A DNA stretch of 25,705 bases from an uncultured Clostridia bacterium (GTDB lineage: Bacteria; Bacillota; Clostridia; TANB77; CAG-508). The notes beneath the pieces are model-generated. The model did no database searches. It was not told the DNA's origin and saw only the letters and a list, made by a program, of their open reading frames with translations. Position 1 is the stretch's first letter. The number at the start of each line of letters is the position of its first letter. The translations under genes were made by a program, and so were the position numbers. The stretch spans positions 1-25,705 of the forward strand of contig CASTFX010000003.1 in the NCBI GenBank assembly GCA_949448405.1. Direction: 5' to 3'. Below are positions 1 through 8,210 of the stretch, one piece after another.

Positions 1-1
1 A

Positions 2-401
2 GAAATGTTAGTACCATTTATTGTAGGATGTATAATAGTATTTGGTGGATTTGGTTTTTGGAAAATAGCTATAACAGTAGGACAAAAGTTGGAAAAGGAA
101 GGACGGAGTAACACAAGCACCAGGAGCATCTAACGGAGAAAATAACAATGATAATCAATATGATTTTACACAGAGGAAATGCTCAAGCTGTGGATCAGAA
201 GTAGTACCTACATATGATATAAGTACACATAAATATGTATGCCCAGATTGTGGAAAACCAATGGCAAATACAGTAGAAGATGATGATAATCAATATGATT
301 TTTCAAAAAGAGAATGTTCAAATTGTAAAGAAAATTTAGAACCTTCATTTGATATAGACTCGCATAAATATGTATGCCCAAATTGTAGAAGACCAATGTA
401 A
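2..401 (+). CDS. TrbC/VirB2-like pilin C-terminus with two zinc-ribbon repeats, 5' partial, one CGGA recoding site
   Basis: The window opens inside this gene. The first visible frame encodes a hydrophobic helix (VPFIVGCIIVFGGFGFW, about residues 4-20) like the second membrane span of a TrbC/VirB2 pilin. At 104 an in-frame CGG follows GGA; without a shift the frame stops at TAA 131-133. Reading CGGA (104-107) as Gly continues into a Gln/Asn/Asp linker and two tandem zinc-ribbon cassettes, each CxxC...CPxC with the conserved HKYVCP string, ending at TAA 399-401. The same cassette ends the next gene, which supports the shifted frame as real coding sequence. The role is probably a pilin or pilin-like subunit of the type IV secretion locus that follows; what the metal-binding tail does is unknown. 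The start and any signal peptide lie outside the window. Confidence 0.7.
104..107 (+). other. CGGA recoding site 1 (Gly, +1)
   Basis: Context GGA-CGG-A. The unshifted frame reaches a stop nine codons after the CGG; the +1 frame (GGA at 105) enters the zinc-ribbon tail shared with the neighbouring pilin gene. Confidence 0.7.
150..398 (+). repeat. Two tandem copies of a zinc-ribbon cassette
   Basis: Copies at 150-263 and about 282-398 encode the pattern DNQYDF, CSxC, P-x-(Y/F)-DI, HKYVCPxC and a final PM. A third copy is at 1027-1148 in the next gene. The copies have diverged at many third positions, so the duplication is not very recent. Confidence 0.8.
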
Positions 402-425
402 TATATACATTAAGGAGGAATTATT

Positions 426-1154
426 ATGAATATGAAAATATCAAAAAAATTAACAATTTTAATAATAGTAATTCTAATGATAATAATGTCCTCTACAACA
501 GTCTTTGCAGGAATAACGCCAGACCAATTAAAAGGCGATGATGATGGAACATTAATAGAACTAGATTTTCTTGATGATATAGCAGATGGAATTAGATTTA
601 TAGGAACATTTATCGCAGTAGGTGCCTTAATGGTTATAGGTATCAAATATATAACAGGAAGTATAGAAGAAAAAGCAAATTATAAAAAATCGATGATGCC
701 ATATGTAATTGGTTGTGTAATATTATTTGGAGCATCAGCAATTGCACCAGAGATAAAAGAATTAGTTGGAACTGAAGCTGATTCAACAACAATAGGAAAT
801 CAAGTGCTAGGAATACTTAGAGCAGTTGGAAGCATGTTTGCAATAGGTGTTTTAATGATACTTGGAATAAAATACATGTTAGGTAGTGTAGAAGAGAGAG
901 CATCATACAAAAAATCAATGTTACCATATGTAGTAGGAATGGTATTATTATTTGCATCAGTAAATATAGCATCAGCAATAAATGATATGGTACAAGATAC
1001 AATGCCAGTTGAAAATGTTATAAAAGATGATGATGATAATCAATACGATTTTACAAAAAGAAAATGTTCAAGGTGTGGTTCAGAAGTAGAACCAACATTT
1101 GATATAAGTTCACACAAATATGTATGTCCAAATTGTGGAAAGCCAATGCAATAA
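426..1154 (+). CDS. Tandem double TrbC/VirB2-like pilin with zinc-ribbon tail
   Basis: This 242-aa protein has a signal peptide (cleavage likely after SSTTVFA, residue ~28). Two tandem TrbC-like modules follow: about residues 52-110 (IRFIGTFIAVGALMVIGIKY, then EEKANYKKSMMPYVIG) and 117-190 (ILRAVGSMFAIGVLMILGIKY, then EERASYKKSMLPYVVG). Each module is a hydrophobic helix, a short KK-containing loop and a second helix, as in VirB2-type pilins. A zinc-ribbon (CSRCGS...CPNCGKP) closes the protein at about residues 205-242. AAGGAGG sits 7-8 nt before ATG 426. The next gene encodes a single-module homologue with the same loop motif. The likely role is pilus subunit or pilin-like membrane component of the conjugation channel. 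The duplicated pilin domain and metal-binding tail are unusual for the family. Confidence 0.8.
   Translation: MNMKISKKLTILIIVILMIIMSSTTVFAGITPDQLKGDDDGTLIELDFLDDIADGIRFIGTFIAVGALMVIGIKYITGSIEEKANYKKSMMPYVIGCVILFGASAIAPEIKELVGTEADSTTIGNQVLGILRAVGSMFAIGVLMILGIKYMLGSVEERASYKKSMLPYVVGMVLLFASVNIASAINDMVQDTMPVENVIKDDDDNQYDFTKRKCSRCGSEVEPTFDISSHKYVCPNCGKPMQ
1027..1148 (+). repeat. Third copy of the zinc-ribbon cassette
   Basis: Encodes the DDDDNQYDF linker and a CSRC/CPNC ribbon; homologous to the two copies at 150-398. Confidence 0.8.
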
Positions 1155-1205
1155 TATAATTTAAATATACACATAGATTTATAAAAATTAAGTTATTAAT
1201 GTTTT

Positions 1206-1221
1206 TCTCAAATCATTGAGA
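1206..1221. other. Small inverted repeat between pilin genes
   Basis: TCTCAA-ATCA-TTGAGA, a 6-bp stem with a 4-nt loop and no T-run after it. It lies in the 114-bp AT-rich spacer between the two pilin genes and could be an mRNA processing or stability element. Low specificity. Confidence 0.3.
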
Positions 1222-1268
1222 TAAATTTAAAATAAATAAAAAAGAAATAAAAGAAGGAGGGAAACTTT

Positions 1269-1625
1269 ATGAAAAAAATGTTAAAAATATTACCTATACT
1301 AATGACAGTATTTATGGTACTTACAGCATTAACTCCAGTATTTGCAAGTGGAGCATTTGCAAGTATTTCTATTAGTGATCCAAAAGATGCTACTCAGTTC
1401 TGGAATATTGGTAACCAAATATTAGGAATTATAAGAATTTTTGGTACAATAATTGCAGTAGGAGTACTTATGGTATTAGGTATTAAATACATGATGGGAA
1501 GTGCTGAAGAAAAAGCAGAATACAAAAAGACTATGTTACCATATGTAATAGGTGCAGTTATACTATTTGCAGCAGTTAACATTGCAAATGCAGTAGTAAG
1601 CTTAATACCTACAACAACAAAATAA
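1269..1625 (+). CDS. TrbC/VirB2-like major pilin candidate
   Basis: This 118-aa protein has the standard pilin layout: a signal peptide (residues 1 to about 27, LTALTPVFAS), a short exported segment, a first hydrophobic helix (IIRIFGTIIAVGVLMVLGI), the cytoplasmic loop EEKAEYKKTMLPYV and a second helix (IGAVILFAAVNIANAVV). It lacks the zinc-ribbon tail of its upstream relative. A strong AAGGAGGG precedes ATG 1269. A perfect intrinsic terminator follows at once, so the pilin genes form a transcript separate from, or much more abundant than, the downstream machinery genes, as expected for a subunit needed in many copies. The role as main type IV secretion pilin is inferred from family and position. 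Confidence 0.85.
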   Translation: MKKMLKILPILMTVFMVLTALTPVFASGAFASISISDPKDATQFWNIGNQILGIIRIFGTIIAVGVLMVLGIKYMMGSAEEKAEYKKTMLPYVIGAVILFAAVNIANAVVSLIPTTTK

Positions 1626-1643
1626 TAGTAATTTAAAAAACAT

Positions 1644-1679
1644 AAAAAAATCACTAGATTTAATCTAGTGATTTTTTTT
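1644..1679 (+). terminator. Intrinsic terminator after pilin gene
   Basis: A-run, TCACTAGA, loop TTTAA, TCTAGTGA, then a run of T. A strong stem with flanking A/T tracts, probably bidirectional. Confidence 0.9.
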
Positions 1680-1689
1680 ATGTTGATTT

Positions 1690-1722
1690 ATTACAAGTAT
1701 ATTACAACAATATTACAATAAT
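1690..1722 (+). promoter_or_regulatory. Three 11-bp phased ATTACAA direct repeats (Pho-box-like operator)
   Basis: ATTACAA starts at 1690, 1701 and 1712, exactly 11 bp apart. Tandem 11-bp repeats are the binding layout of OmpR/PhoB-family response regulators (Pho box; TTAACA-type repeats for Bacillus PhoP). They lie about 55-77 bp upstream of the -10 element of the secretion operon. The identity of the regulator is inference. Confidence 0.5.
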
Positions 1723-1763
1723 GTATTTTTTTTGCCAAAAGTCTAGGAATTTTTACAATATTC

Positions 1764-1772
1764 TGCTATAAT
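1764..1772 (+). promoter_or_regulatory. Extended -10 promoter of the secretion operon
   Basis: TGC-TATAAT (TATAAT at 1767-1772), a perfect extended -10 element. No good -35 at 16-18 bp spacing, which fits activation by a protein bound at the repeats upstream. About 64 bp from the -10 to the first start codon. Confidence 0.6.
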
Positions 1773-1835
1773 ATATCATAAGTATAAATAGGAGTATTAT
1801 GCTCAAAAAGCACAAAGGAGAAAGGAGCAAAACAA

Positions 1836-2186
1836 ATGCCATATCAAATACCCAGAAATGTTAAAGGTGAAGGAAGAATATTATTTATATTCTCAACAAA
1901 AGCTCTAATATATACAGCAGTAGGAGGGGGAATAGGGATATTCCTATGGTGGATACTAAAAATGATAGGACTTGGAACAATTGGAATTGGTTTCATAGTA
2001 GTACTTGCAGTACTAGGATTTGGAATAGGAACACTAAAAGTGCCAAACTCAGTAGCATTTGATATAACCAGAAAAACTGGTGGAGAAAATATTGATGATG
2101 TAATAATGAGATGGATAAAGTTTAAGACAAAAAATAAAAAGAAAATATATGTATATACTGAGGGAGGAACAAAAGATGACAGATAA
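1836..2186 (+). CDS. PrgI/VirB3-like type IV secretion membrane protein
   Basis: This 116-aa protein begins MPYQIPRNVKGEGRILFIFSTKALIYTAVGG when read through, and has two closely spaced membrane spans (about residues 20-43 and 48-68), then a short basic cytoplasmic tail containing IDDVIMRWIKFK. This is the size and topology of the PrgI family of Gram-positive conjugation systems, a functional counterpart of VirB3 that sits next to the VirB4 ATPase. An AAAGGAG precedes ATG 1836. The gene overlaps the start of the next gene by 11 nt, indicating translational coupling. It is the first gene after the promoter at 1767. Confidence 0.75.
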   Translation: MPYQIPRNVKGEGRILFIFSTKALIYTAVGGGIGIFLWWILKMIGLGTIGIGFIVVLAVLGFGIGTLKVPNSVAFDITRKTGGENIDDVIMRWIKFKTKNKKKIYVYTEGGTKDDR

Positions 2187-3435
2187 CCAAATAACACAAT
2201 TATTAACATATTTATTATGTTTAATGATATTTATACTATTTGTATTAGTGATAGTATTTATAGCAGTAAAAGTAAGAGATAATAAAAGAAAAAAAGAGGA
2301 AAATGAAAATGACGCATCAGGAGGAAGTACAACAGACGCTTTAGGAAATATAGCAACAAGAGGATATAATAAACAATCTATATCAAAATTCATGGAATTT
2401 GATAAAGTAGAAGACAACATGATAGTACAAAAAAATGGAAATAGATATTTAATGGTAGTAGAATGTCAAGGTGTAAACTATGATCTTATGTCAGAAATGG
2501 AACAGACAGCTGTAGAAGAAGGATTTTTACAATTCTTAAATGCATTAAGATATCCAATACAAATATATGTTCAAACAAGAACAGTAAATCTAGAAGGTAG
2601 TATATCAAATTATAATAGAAGAATTAGCGATGTTGAAAGTACACTAAGAAGAAGAGAAGCAGAATATGAAGCAAATAGACAATCAGGATTATTTACCAAA
2701 GAAGAGTTAAAAGCACAATTCTATGAACTAACAAAAATTAGAAACCTATATGAATATGGAAGAGATATAGTATATAACACACAACAAATGAGTTTAAATA
2801 AAAATGTACTTAACAAACAATATTACATAATAACTTCATATTATCCTTCAGAATTAGGTAATAACAATTTTGATAAAGAAGAATTAAAGAATATAGCTTT
2901 CTCAGAATTATACACAAGATGCCAATCAATAATTGGAGCATTATATGCAACAGGAGTTACAGGAAAAATATTAGACTCAAACTCTTTAGTAGAGCTACTA
3001 TATATGGCATATAACAGAGACGAAGCAGAAGTATTTGGACTAGATAAAGCACTAGCAGCAGGATATGATGAATTATATTCAACAGCACCAGAAGTAATAG
3101 AAAAGAAAATAGCAGCTTTAGATAGAGAAATTGAAGCAAAAGCAGTTTCAAAAGCAGAAGATGTAGTAGAAAAAGTTAGAACAGCAAGAGAAAGAAAGCT
3201 AGAAGAAAGAAGACTAAAGATGGATGACATTATAGACGAAATGGCAAAAATAATTATAAAAGAAAATGAAGCATATCTTGGAAGAGAAGTAGTAAATGAA
3301 TCAATTGATGAGCTTTCAGGAATAAGACAAAAGAGAAAAGAACAAAGAGAAAAAACAGAAGAGGAAGAGGAGGGCAAGGCAAATGAGCAAAAAACAGTTA
3401 AAAAAACAAGAAGAAGAACAACAAAGACAGCTTAA
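2176..3435 (+). CDS. TraC/VirB4 N-terminal-domain-like protein, membrane anchored
   Basis: This 419-aa protein has one N-terminal membrane span (about residues 6-31, LLTYLLCLMIFILFVLVIVF) and a soluble domain starting near SKFMEFDKVEDNMIVQKNGNRYLMVVECQGVNYDL when read in sequence. That segment resembles the N-terminal domain found in TraC/VirB4-type conjugation ATPases, but no Walker motifs are present. A charged coiled-coil tail ends in KKTRRRTTKTA. Start choice: ATG 2176 has GGGAGG ten nt upstream; an in-frame ATG at 2149 lies inside the preceding gene with no ribosome site. The last 53 nt overlap the VirB4 gene in another frame. The likely role is an inner-membrane partner of the ATPase. 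The family resemblance is by sequence recall only. Confidence 0.65.
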   Translation: MTDNQITQLLTYLLCLMIFILFVLVIVFIAVKVRDNKRKKEENENDASGGSTTDALGNIATRGYNKQSISKFMEFDKVEDNMIVQKNGNRYLMVVECQGVNYDLMSEMEQTAVEEGFLQFLNALRYPIQIYVQTRTVNLEGSISNYNRRISDVESTLRRREAEYEANRQSGLFTKEELKAQFYELTKIRNLYEYGRDIVYNTQQMSLNKNVLNKQYYIITSYYPSELGNNNFDKEELKNIAFSELYTRCQSIIGALYATGVTGKILDSNSLVELLYMAYNRDEAEVFGLDKALAAGYDELYSTAPEVIEKKIAALDREIEAKAVSKAEDVVEKVRTARERKLEERRLKMDDIIDEMAKIIIKENEAYLGREVVNESIDELSGIRQKRKEQREKTEEEEEGKANEQKTVKKTRRRTTKTA

Positions 3436-5335
3436 AGACGAAAGTAGAGTAGAGATATTACAAAGAAAAACTGTAAAAGACTTAATAGCTCCAGCAGGAA
3501 TAGATGCATCAAATATAGACCATATGGAAATAATCTCAAATGCTAAAAGATATGCTAGAAGCTTCTTTGTATCAACACTTCCTAGAATGTGTTCATTTCC
3601 AGATATATTCAGAGACATGTACTTATTTGGAGATATAAATACTTCAATATATATAAACCCAATACCAGAAGCAAGATCTCAAAATGAGTTAAACAGAGTA
3701 ATAAACGAACTAGAAACAGAAAGAATAGTTGCAGCAGATAGAGGAAATATAAATAGAGAAAGTGCTTTAACACAAAAAAGATTAGAAGCAGAACAATTAA
3801 GAGATGAAATAGCAGCAGGATATAATAAATTATTTGAATCAACAGTAGTATCTACTCTATTTGCATACAGTCTAGATGAGCTTGATAAATTTACAAAAAT
3901 GCTATCAACAGAAATGGCAAAAACGTTAGTTGGAATAAAATCAGCATGGGCTATGCAAGAAGAATGTTTCCAATCAAACCTTCCATTAATGCAAAACAAA
4001 ATAAGTAAAGCACATACTTTTGATAGACGTTCAATGGGAACAGTATTTCCATTTACGACATCAGAAGTAGGACACCCAACAGGAATACCACTAGGATTTA
4101 ACAAACAAACTGGAGTACCAATATTATTTGATAATTTCCATAACTCACTTACAAACTATAACATGGTTATATTTGCTAAATCAGGTGCAGGAAAATCAGT
4201 TACAATGAAAACATTAATATCAAGGTCATCAGTATTAATGGGAATAGAAAGCTTAGCGCTAGACGCAGAAGGTGAATATTCAATAGTTGCCGAGAGTCTT
4301 GGTGGAATAAATGTAGTACTTAGCCCAAACTCAAAGACAGTAATAAACCTTTTTGATTTAGAGCTTGAAACAGTAAAAGATGAAATTACAGGAAAAGATA
4401 GAACAGTACTTAATGTAGAAAACAAAGTAGAAGACGTAACACAAGCTTTACTTACAATGGCTAGAGGTAGTACAAGAAGTACAGATGTTAATGAGCTTAC
4501 AAAACAGATTATAGCAGAAAGTGTTGCAGAAGAATATCAAGCATTAGGAATTACAAATGATCCATCAAGTTTATATGAAACAAGTATGGATAAAAGAAAT
4601 ATGCTCGCAAAAGACAAAAAAGAAATGCCAACAATAGGAAGCTGGTATAAGAGAATACAAAAGAAAGCAAAAGATAATACAATAGCAGATTATCAATTCC
4701 ACTATAGTTATCTTTTAAAAGTTATGAAACAATACATAAGAGAATATGATGGTCAAATGGCATACTTTGATGGACAATCAACATTCGAATTATTAGATGG
4801 CGCACCATTTATAAACCTAGATATATCACAACTAGAAGAGAGATTTGCAAGACCACTTGCACAACAAATACTTCTATCTTGGATATGGGAGAAATATGTT
4901 AAGAAAAATAGTGAAGATAGAACAAAAGCTTCACGTAAAAGAGTTATTGTTGATGAGGCTTGGATGCTTCTACCTTATCCAGAAGCAGTAGACTTCTTAA
5001 ATACAATGGCAAGACGTGCAAGAAAAAGAAATGTATCACTTGCAATTATTTCACAAAGATTTCAAGATTTCTATGAAAAACCAGAAGCACAAGCAGTACT
5101 TACATCATCAGATACAAAATTATTCTTAGCACAAGATAAATCAGAAATACAATACCTAAAAGAAGTATTCAAACTTTCAGAAGGAGAAGCAAACTTCCTG
5201 ATAACTTGTGCAAAAGGAGAAGGACTATTAAAAGTAGGACCAGATACAGCAATTTTACAAATAACTCCAACAGCAAAAGAATTCGAGTTTGTAGAAACAA
5301 ACTTAAATATACTAGTAAGAAAAAGACGTGGATAG
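3383..5335 (+). CDS. virB4: VirB4/TraC-family conjugation ATPase
   Basis: This 650-aa soluble ATPase powers pilus assembly and transfer. The Walker A motif is FAKSGAGKS at residues 264-272 (Lys271). Walker B is VIVDEAW with Asp524-Glu525, followed by the family-typical ARRARKRNVSLAIISQ segment. The N-terminal 240 residues contain the usual VirB4 hallmarks around ARSFFVSTLPR and the HPTGIPLGFNKQTGVPILFDNF stretch before the P-loop. ATG 3383 is preceded by GAGGAGGGCAAGGCAA inside the end of the previous gene. The overlap implies coupled translation. Length is normal for the Gram-positive family. Four neighbours with secretion-system folds agree with this call. No CGGA site occurs in this gene. 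Confidence 0.95.
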   Translation: MSKKQLKKQEEEQQRQLKDESRVEILQRKTVKDLIAPAGIDASNIDHMEIISNAKRYARSFFVSTLPRMCSFPDIFRDMYLFGDINTSIYINPIPEARSQNELNRVINELETERIVAADRGNINRESALTQKRLEAEQLRDEIAAGYNKLFESTVVSTLFAYSLDELDKFTKMLSTEMAKTLVGIKSAWAMQEECFQSNLPLMQNKISKAHTFDRRSMGTVFPFTTSEVGHPTGIPLGFNKQTGVPILFDNFHNSLTNYNMVIFAKSGAGKSVTMKTLISRSSVLMGIESLALDAEGEYSIVAESLGGINVVLSPNSKTVINLFDLELETVKDEITGKDRTVLNVENKVEDVTQALLTMARGSTRSTDVNELTKQIIAESVAEEYQALGITNDPSSLYETSMDKRNMLAKDKKEMPTIGSWYKRIQKKAKDNTIADYQFHYSYLLKVMKQYIREYDGQMAYFDGQSTFELLDGAPFINLDISQLEERFARPLAQQILLSWIWEKYVKKNSEDRTKASRKRVIVDEAWMLLPYPEAVDFLNTMARRARKRNVSLAIISQRFQDFYEKPEAQAVLTSSDTKLFLAQDKSEIQYLKEVFKLSEGEANFLITCAKGEGLLKVGPDTAILQITPTAKEFEFVETNLNILVRKRRG

Positions 5336-5365
5336 AAAATAAAATTAAAAAAGAAGGAAGTTACA

Positions 5366-8186
5366 ATGAAAATCTTTACAAACAAGAACTTAATACAGAA
5401 ATTAGTAATTGCACTTGTATTTGTTACATTGCTAAACTTTTGCTTTGCACCTAAAGTACGAGCTGAATTTGGTGGAAAAATGATGGGATACATACGAGAC
5501 TTTGCAACAGCACTAGCAGATGTAGCAATATCAGTTGTACAATTTGGTATGACAGGACAGTGGACATATGCAGTAGATGACAAAGGAGCAGCAGAAACAG
5601 ATAGTAGCAAAGACTATTGGATAAAAGACAGTAAAATTCGATATCCAATTATACAAATAAGTCCAGAATTGATATTTGCAGATAAAGTTGAGTTACTAAG
5701 CGTTGATTTTATTGGAGGAAGTCAAGGAAAACAATATACATTAAAAACAGATAGTCAAGCAATTTCAACACTAAGAACTATTATTGCTAGTTGGTATGTT
5801 ACTTTAAGAACAATTGCAATAGTAGGGCTTCTTTCAGTACTTATATATATAGGTATTAGAATAATAATATCAAGTACATCACAAGATAGAGCAAAATACA
5901 AGCAAAGGTTAGTAGACTGGATTATAGCGTTTTGCTTACTGTTCTTTATGCACTATATAATGGCTGCAACAGTAAATGTAATAGGACAAGTGAATTCAGT
6001 ACTAGGAGATAACTTAGTAAGCAAAGGAATACCATTAAATGCAGAACATGGAAATGTTAAATATGATTTAGCAGCAGTATCAGATGAAGATCGTATGACA
6101 CTAAGCCAAGTAGGTACTACAACAGTTAATGCACAAACAATGGCTGAAACTCAAGGAAGAGTATATTGCAATGGTAGTCAAAACTATTTATCAAATGCTA
6201 TTACTCTTCAATATGTTAGATTGGTTAGTGGAGAATTTGAGGGAACAGGTCATGATGTATATATATTAAAATATGCAACAGTAGAAGATTTAGACGAAAG
6301 TGTAATGAAGCAAGGAACCCTAGAAATAAGACTAAATTTATTAGATGATAATGGAACATATTATGTAAAAAGCGGAACTGCAATATCAAGCGATGAAAGC
6401 ATATTTAAAACAGAAGAAATTAAAAACTATTTAAAAAATGTAGAAGAGCAGATTAATAGTTTAGGAATTAAAGAAAATGAACCAACAGCAAATCCAAATT
6501 ACAAAAATACAGTAACAGTGACAAGTAAAAGTGGAAGCAATGTTATAGTTGCAGAAGACTCAATTAATACAGGTTCTTCTATACTATACTATATAAATTA
6601 TGCAAGATTATACTTAAATGTATCAACAGCAAATAAATATGTACCAATATCAGTTGGATATCTAATTATATATATGGTATTAGTAGTATTTACAGGAATG
6701 TTTGCAGTTAGATATATGAAAAGGGTCATATATGTTGCATTCTTAACACTTATTGCACCAATGGTTGCGATGACATATCCATTAGATAAAATAAAAGACC
6801 GGAAAAGCACAAGCATTTAATATGTGGTTTAAAGAATATACACTGAATGTTCTAATTCAACCAGTACATTTACTATTATATTCAATATTAGTAGGTGGAG
6901 CAATGGAACTTGTATCAGCCAATATGATATATGCAGTAGTTGCAATAGGATTTATGGTACCAGCAGAAAAACTAATACGTAAATTCTTTGGATTTGATAA
7001 TGCGGGAACACTAAGCGCAGCAGGAAGCTTTGCAGGAGGAGCAGTATTCTCTGCTATGATTAATAAAATGAATAGGCCAAAGCCAGGCGGTGGAGGAGCA
7101 GGAGAAAAAGAAGGACCAAAACCAGTTAGAAAGTCAAATAGTGGCGGCGGAGGAGTAAATGCAGCTGAAACTTTAACTGGATCAAGTTCTGGAGCTACAA
7201 CACCACCAAGTGGCGGCGGAACAGGAGGACCAACCCCACCAAGCGGTGGCGGAGCAGGAAGTCCACCACCACCAAGCGGTGGTGGAGTAGGAAGCCTACT
7301 ACCACCAAGTGGCGGCGGAACAGGAAGTCCACCACCACCAAGTGGCGGCGGAGCAGGAATACCAACTCCATCAGGCGGAAGTTCAGGAAGAGCTGGAGGA
7401 ACACCAGACTGGATGAAATCAAACAGAATAACTGTATGGGATAGAATGAAAAAAGAAGGAGCTTTAGGGGATGCAGCAAGAGCAGTTGGATATAGATATC
7501 AAAATAAATTAAAAAATGCTGCTAAAACGATGCCAAGAAGACTAAGGAGAGCAGCTGTAGGAGGAATAGCTGGTGGAGGAATGGCACTAGCAGGAGCAGC
7601 AGTTGGTATCGCGTCAGGAGATCCATCAAAAGCATTCCAATATGCAGCAGCAGGAGGAGCAGCAGGATACTATGGAGCAAATTATTATGGAGATAAAGTT
7701 GCAAAAGAAGTAGTAGAAGCATCAAAAGATGCAGGAGCTGCTTTCTGGGGAAAAGATGCAAAACAAAGAAGCCAATATTTATATGACAAAGAATTTATGA
7801 GTAATCCAGAGAACATTAATGCAATTACAAAAGCATTAGGCTCAAGAGACAAAGCAAAAGAAGCAATTAAAGATGGAAGTGTACAAGCATTATTGAATAA
7901 TGGTATAACTGATCCAGGAAAAGTTGCTAAAGCACTAAAATTAAGAAGCGATTATATGAGTAAAAACGGAATGGATTCTATGAGTGCATTAGAACGTGCA
8001 GTTTCTGTTGCTAAATGGAATAGAGATGCTGGTATGGGAGTTTACGAAATAAATTCGCGTTCAAGAGAAAGCTTCATAAAACGTACAATGGAACAAGTAC
8101 AACAAGGAACACCAGGTTTAAGCGATAAAGATGCAAGAAGCAGAGTAGAACAAATACTTGAAGAAATGGAGTATTTCGAGACATAG
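5366..8186 (+). CDS. TrbL/VirB6-like polytopic channel protein, read through one CGGA site
   Basis: Two frames join at 6800. The first encodes a signal-like start (LVIALVFVTLLNFCFAP), an exported region, membrane spans near LRTIAIVGLLSVLIYIGIRI and IIAFCLLFFMHYIMAATV, a 200-aa extracellular domain, then spans near ISVGYLIIYMVLVVFTGMFAV and VAFLTLIAPMVAMTYP. At GAC-CGG-A (6797-6803) the unshifted frame stops six codons later. Reading CGGA as Gly gives KDGKAQAFNMWFKEYTLNV and more spans (LIQPVHLLLYSILVGGAM), the continuation expected of this family. A Gly/Pro-rich repeat (7196-7390) and a basic, helical C-terminal tail follow. Total 939 aa. GAAGGAAG precedes ATG 5366. This is the VirB6-like core channel of the locus. 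If annotated as two genes, the second would start at ATG 6822 without a ribosome site. Confidence 0.85.
6800..6803 (+). other. CGGA recoding site 2 (Gly, +1)
   Basis: Context GAC-CGG-A in the VirB6-like gene. Unshifted frame stops at 6818-6820; shifted frame continues for 460 codons with matching membrane topology. Confidence 0.9.
7196..7390 (+). repeat. In-frame PPSGGG-type repeat in the VirB6-like protein
   Basis: About six imperfect units of roughly 30 bp encode PPPSGGG(A/V/T)GSP-like residues. The segment links the membrane domain to the C-terminal basic tail. GC-richer than the flanks because of GGC/GGA and CCA codons. All CGG here straddle GGC-GGN or AGC-GGN codon boundaries. Confidence 0.85.
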
Positions 8187-8210
8187 TTTATAAATCAAGG
8201 AGGGGCTATT

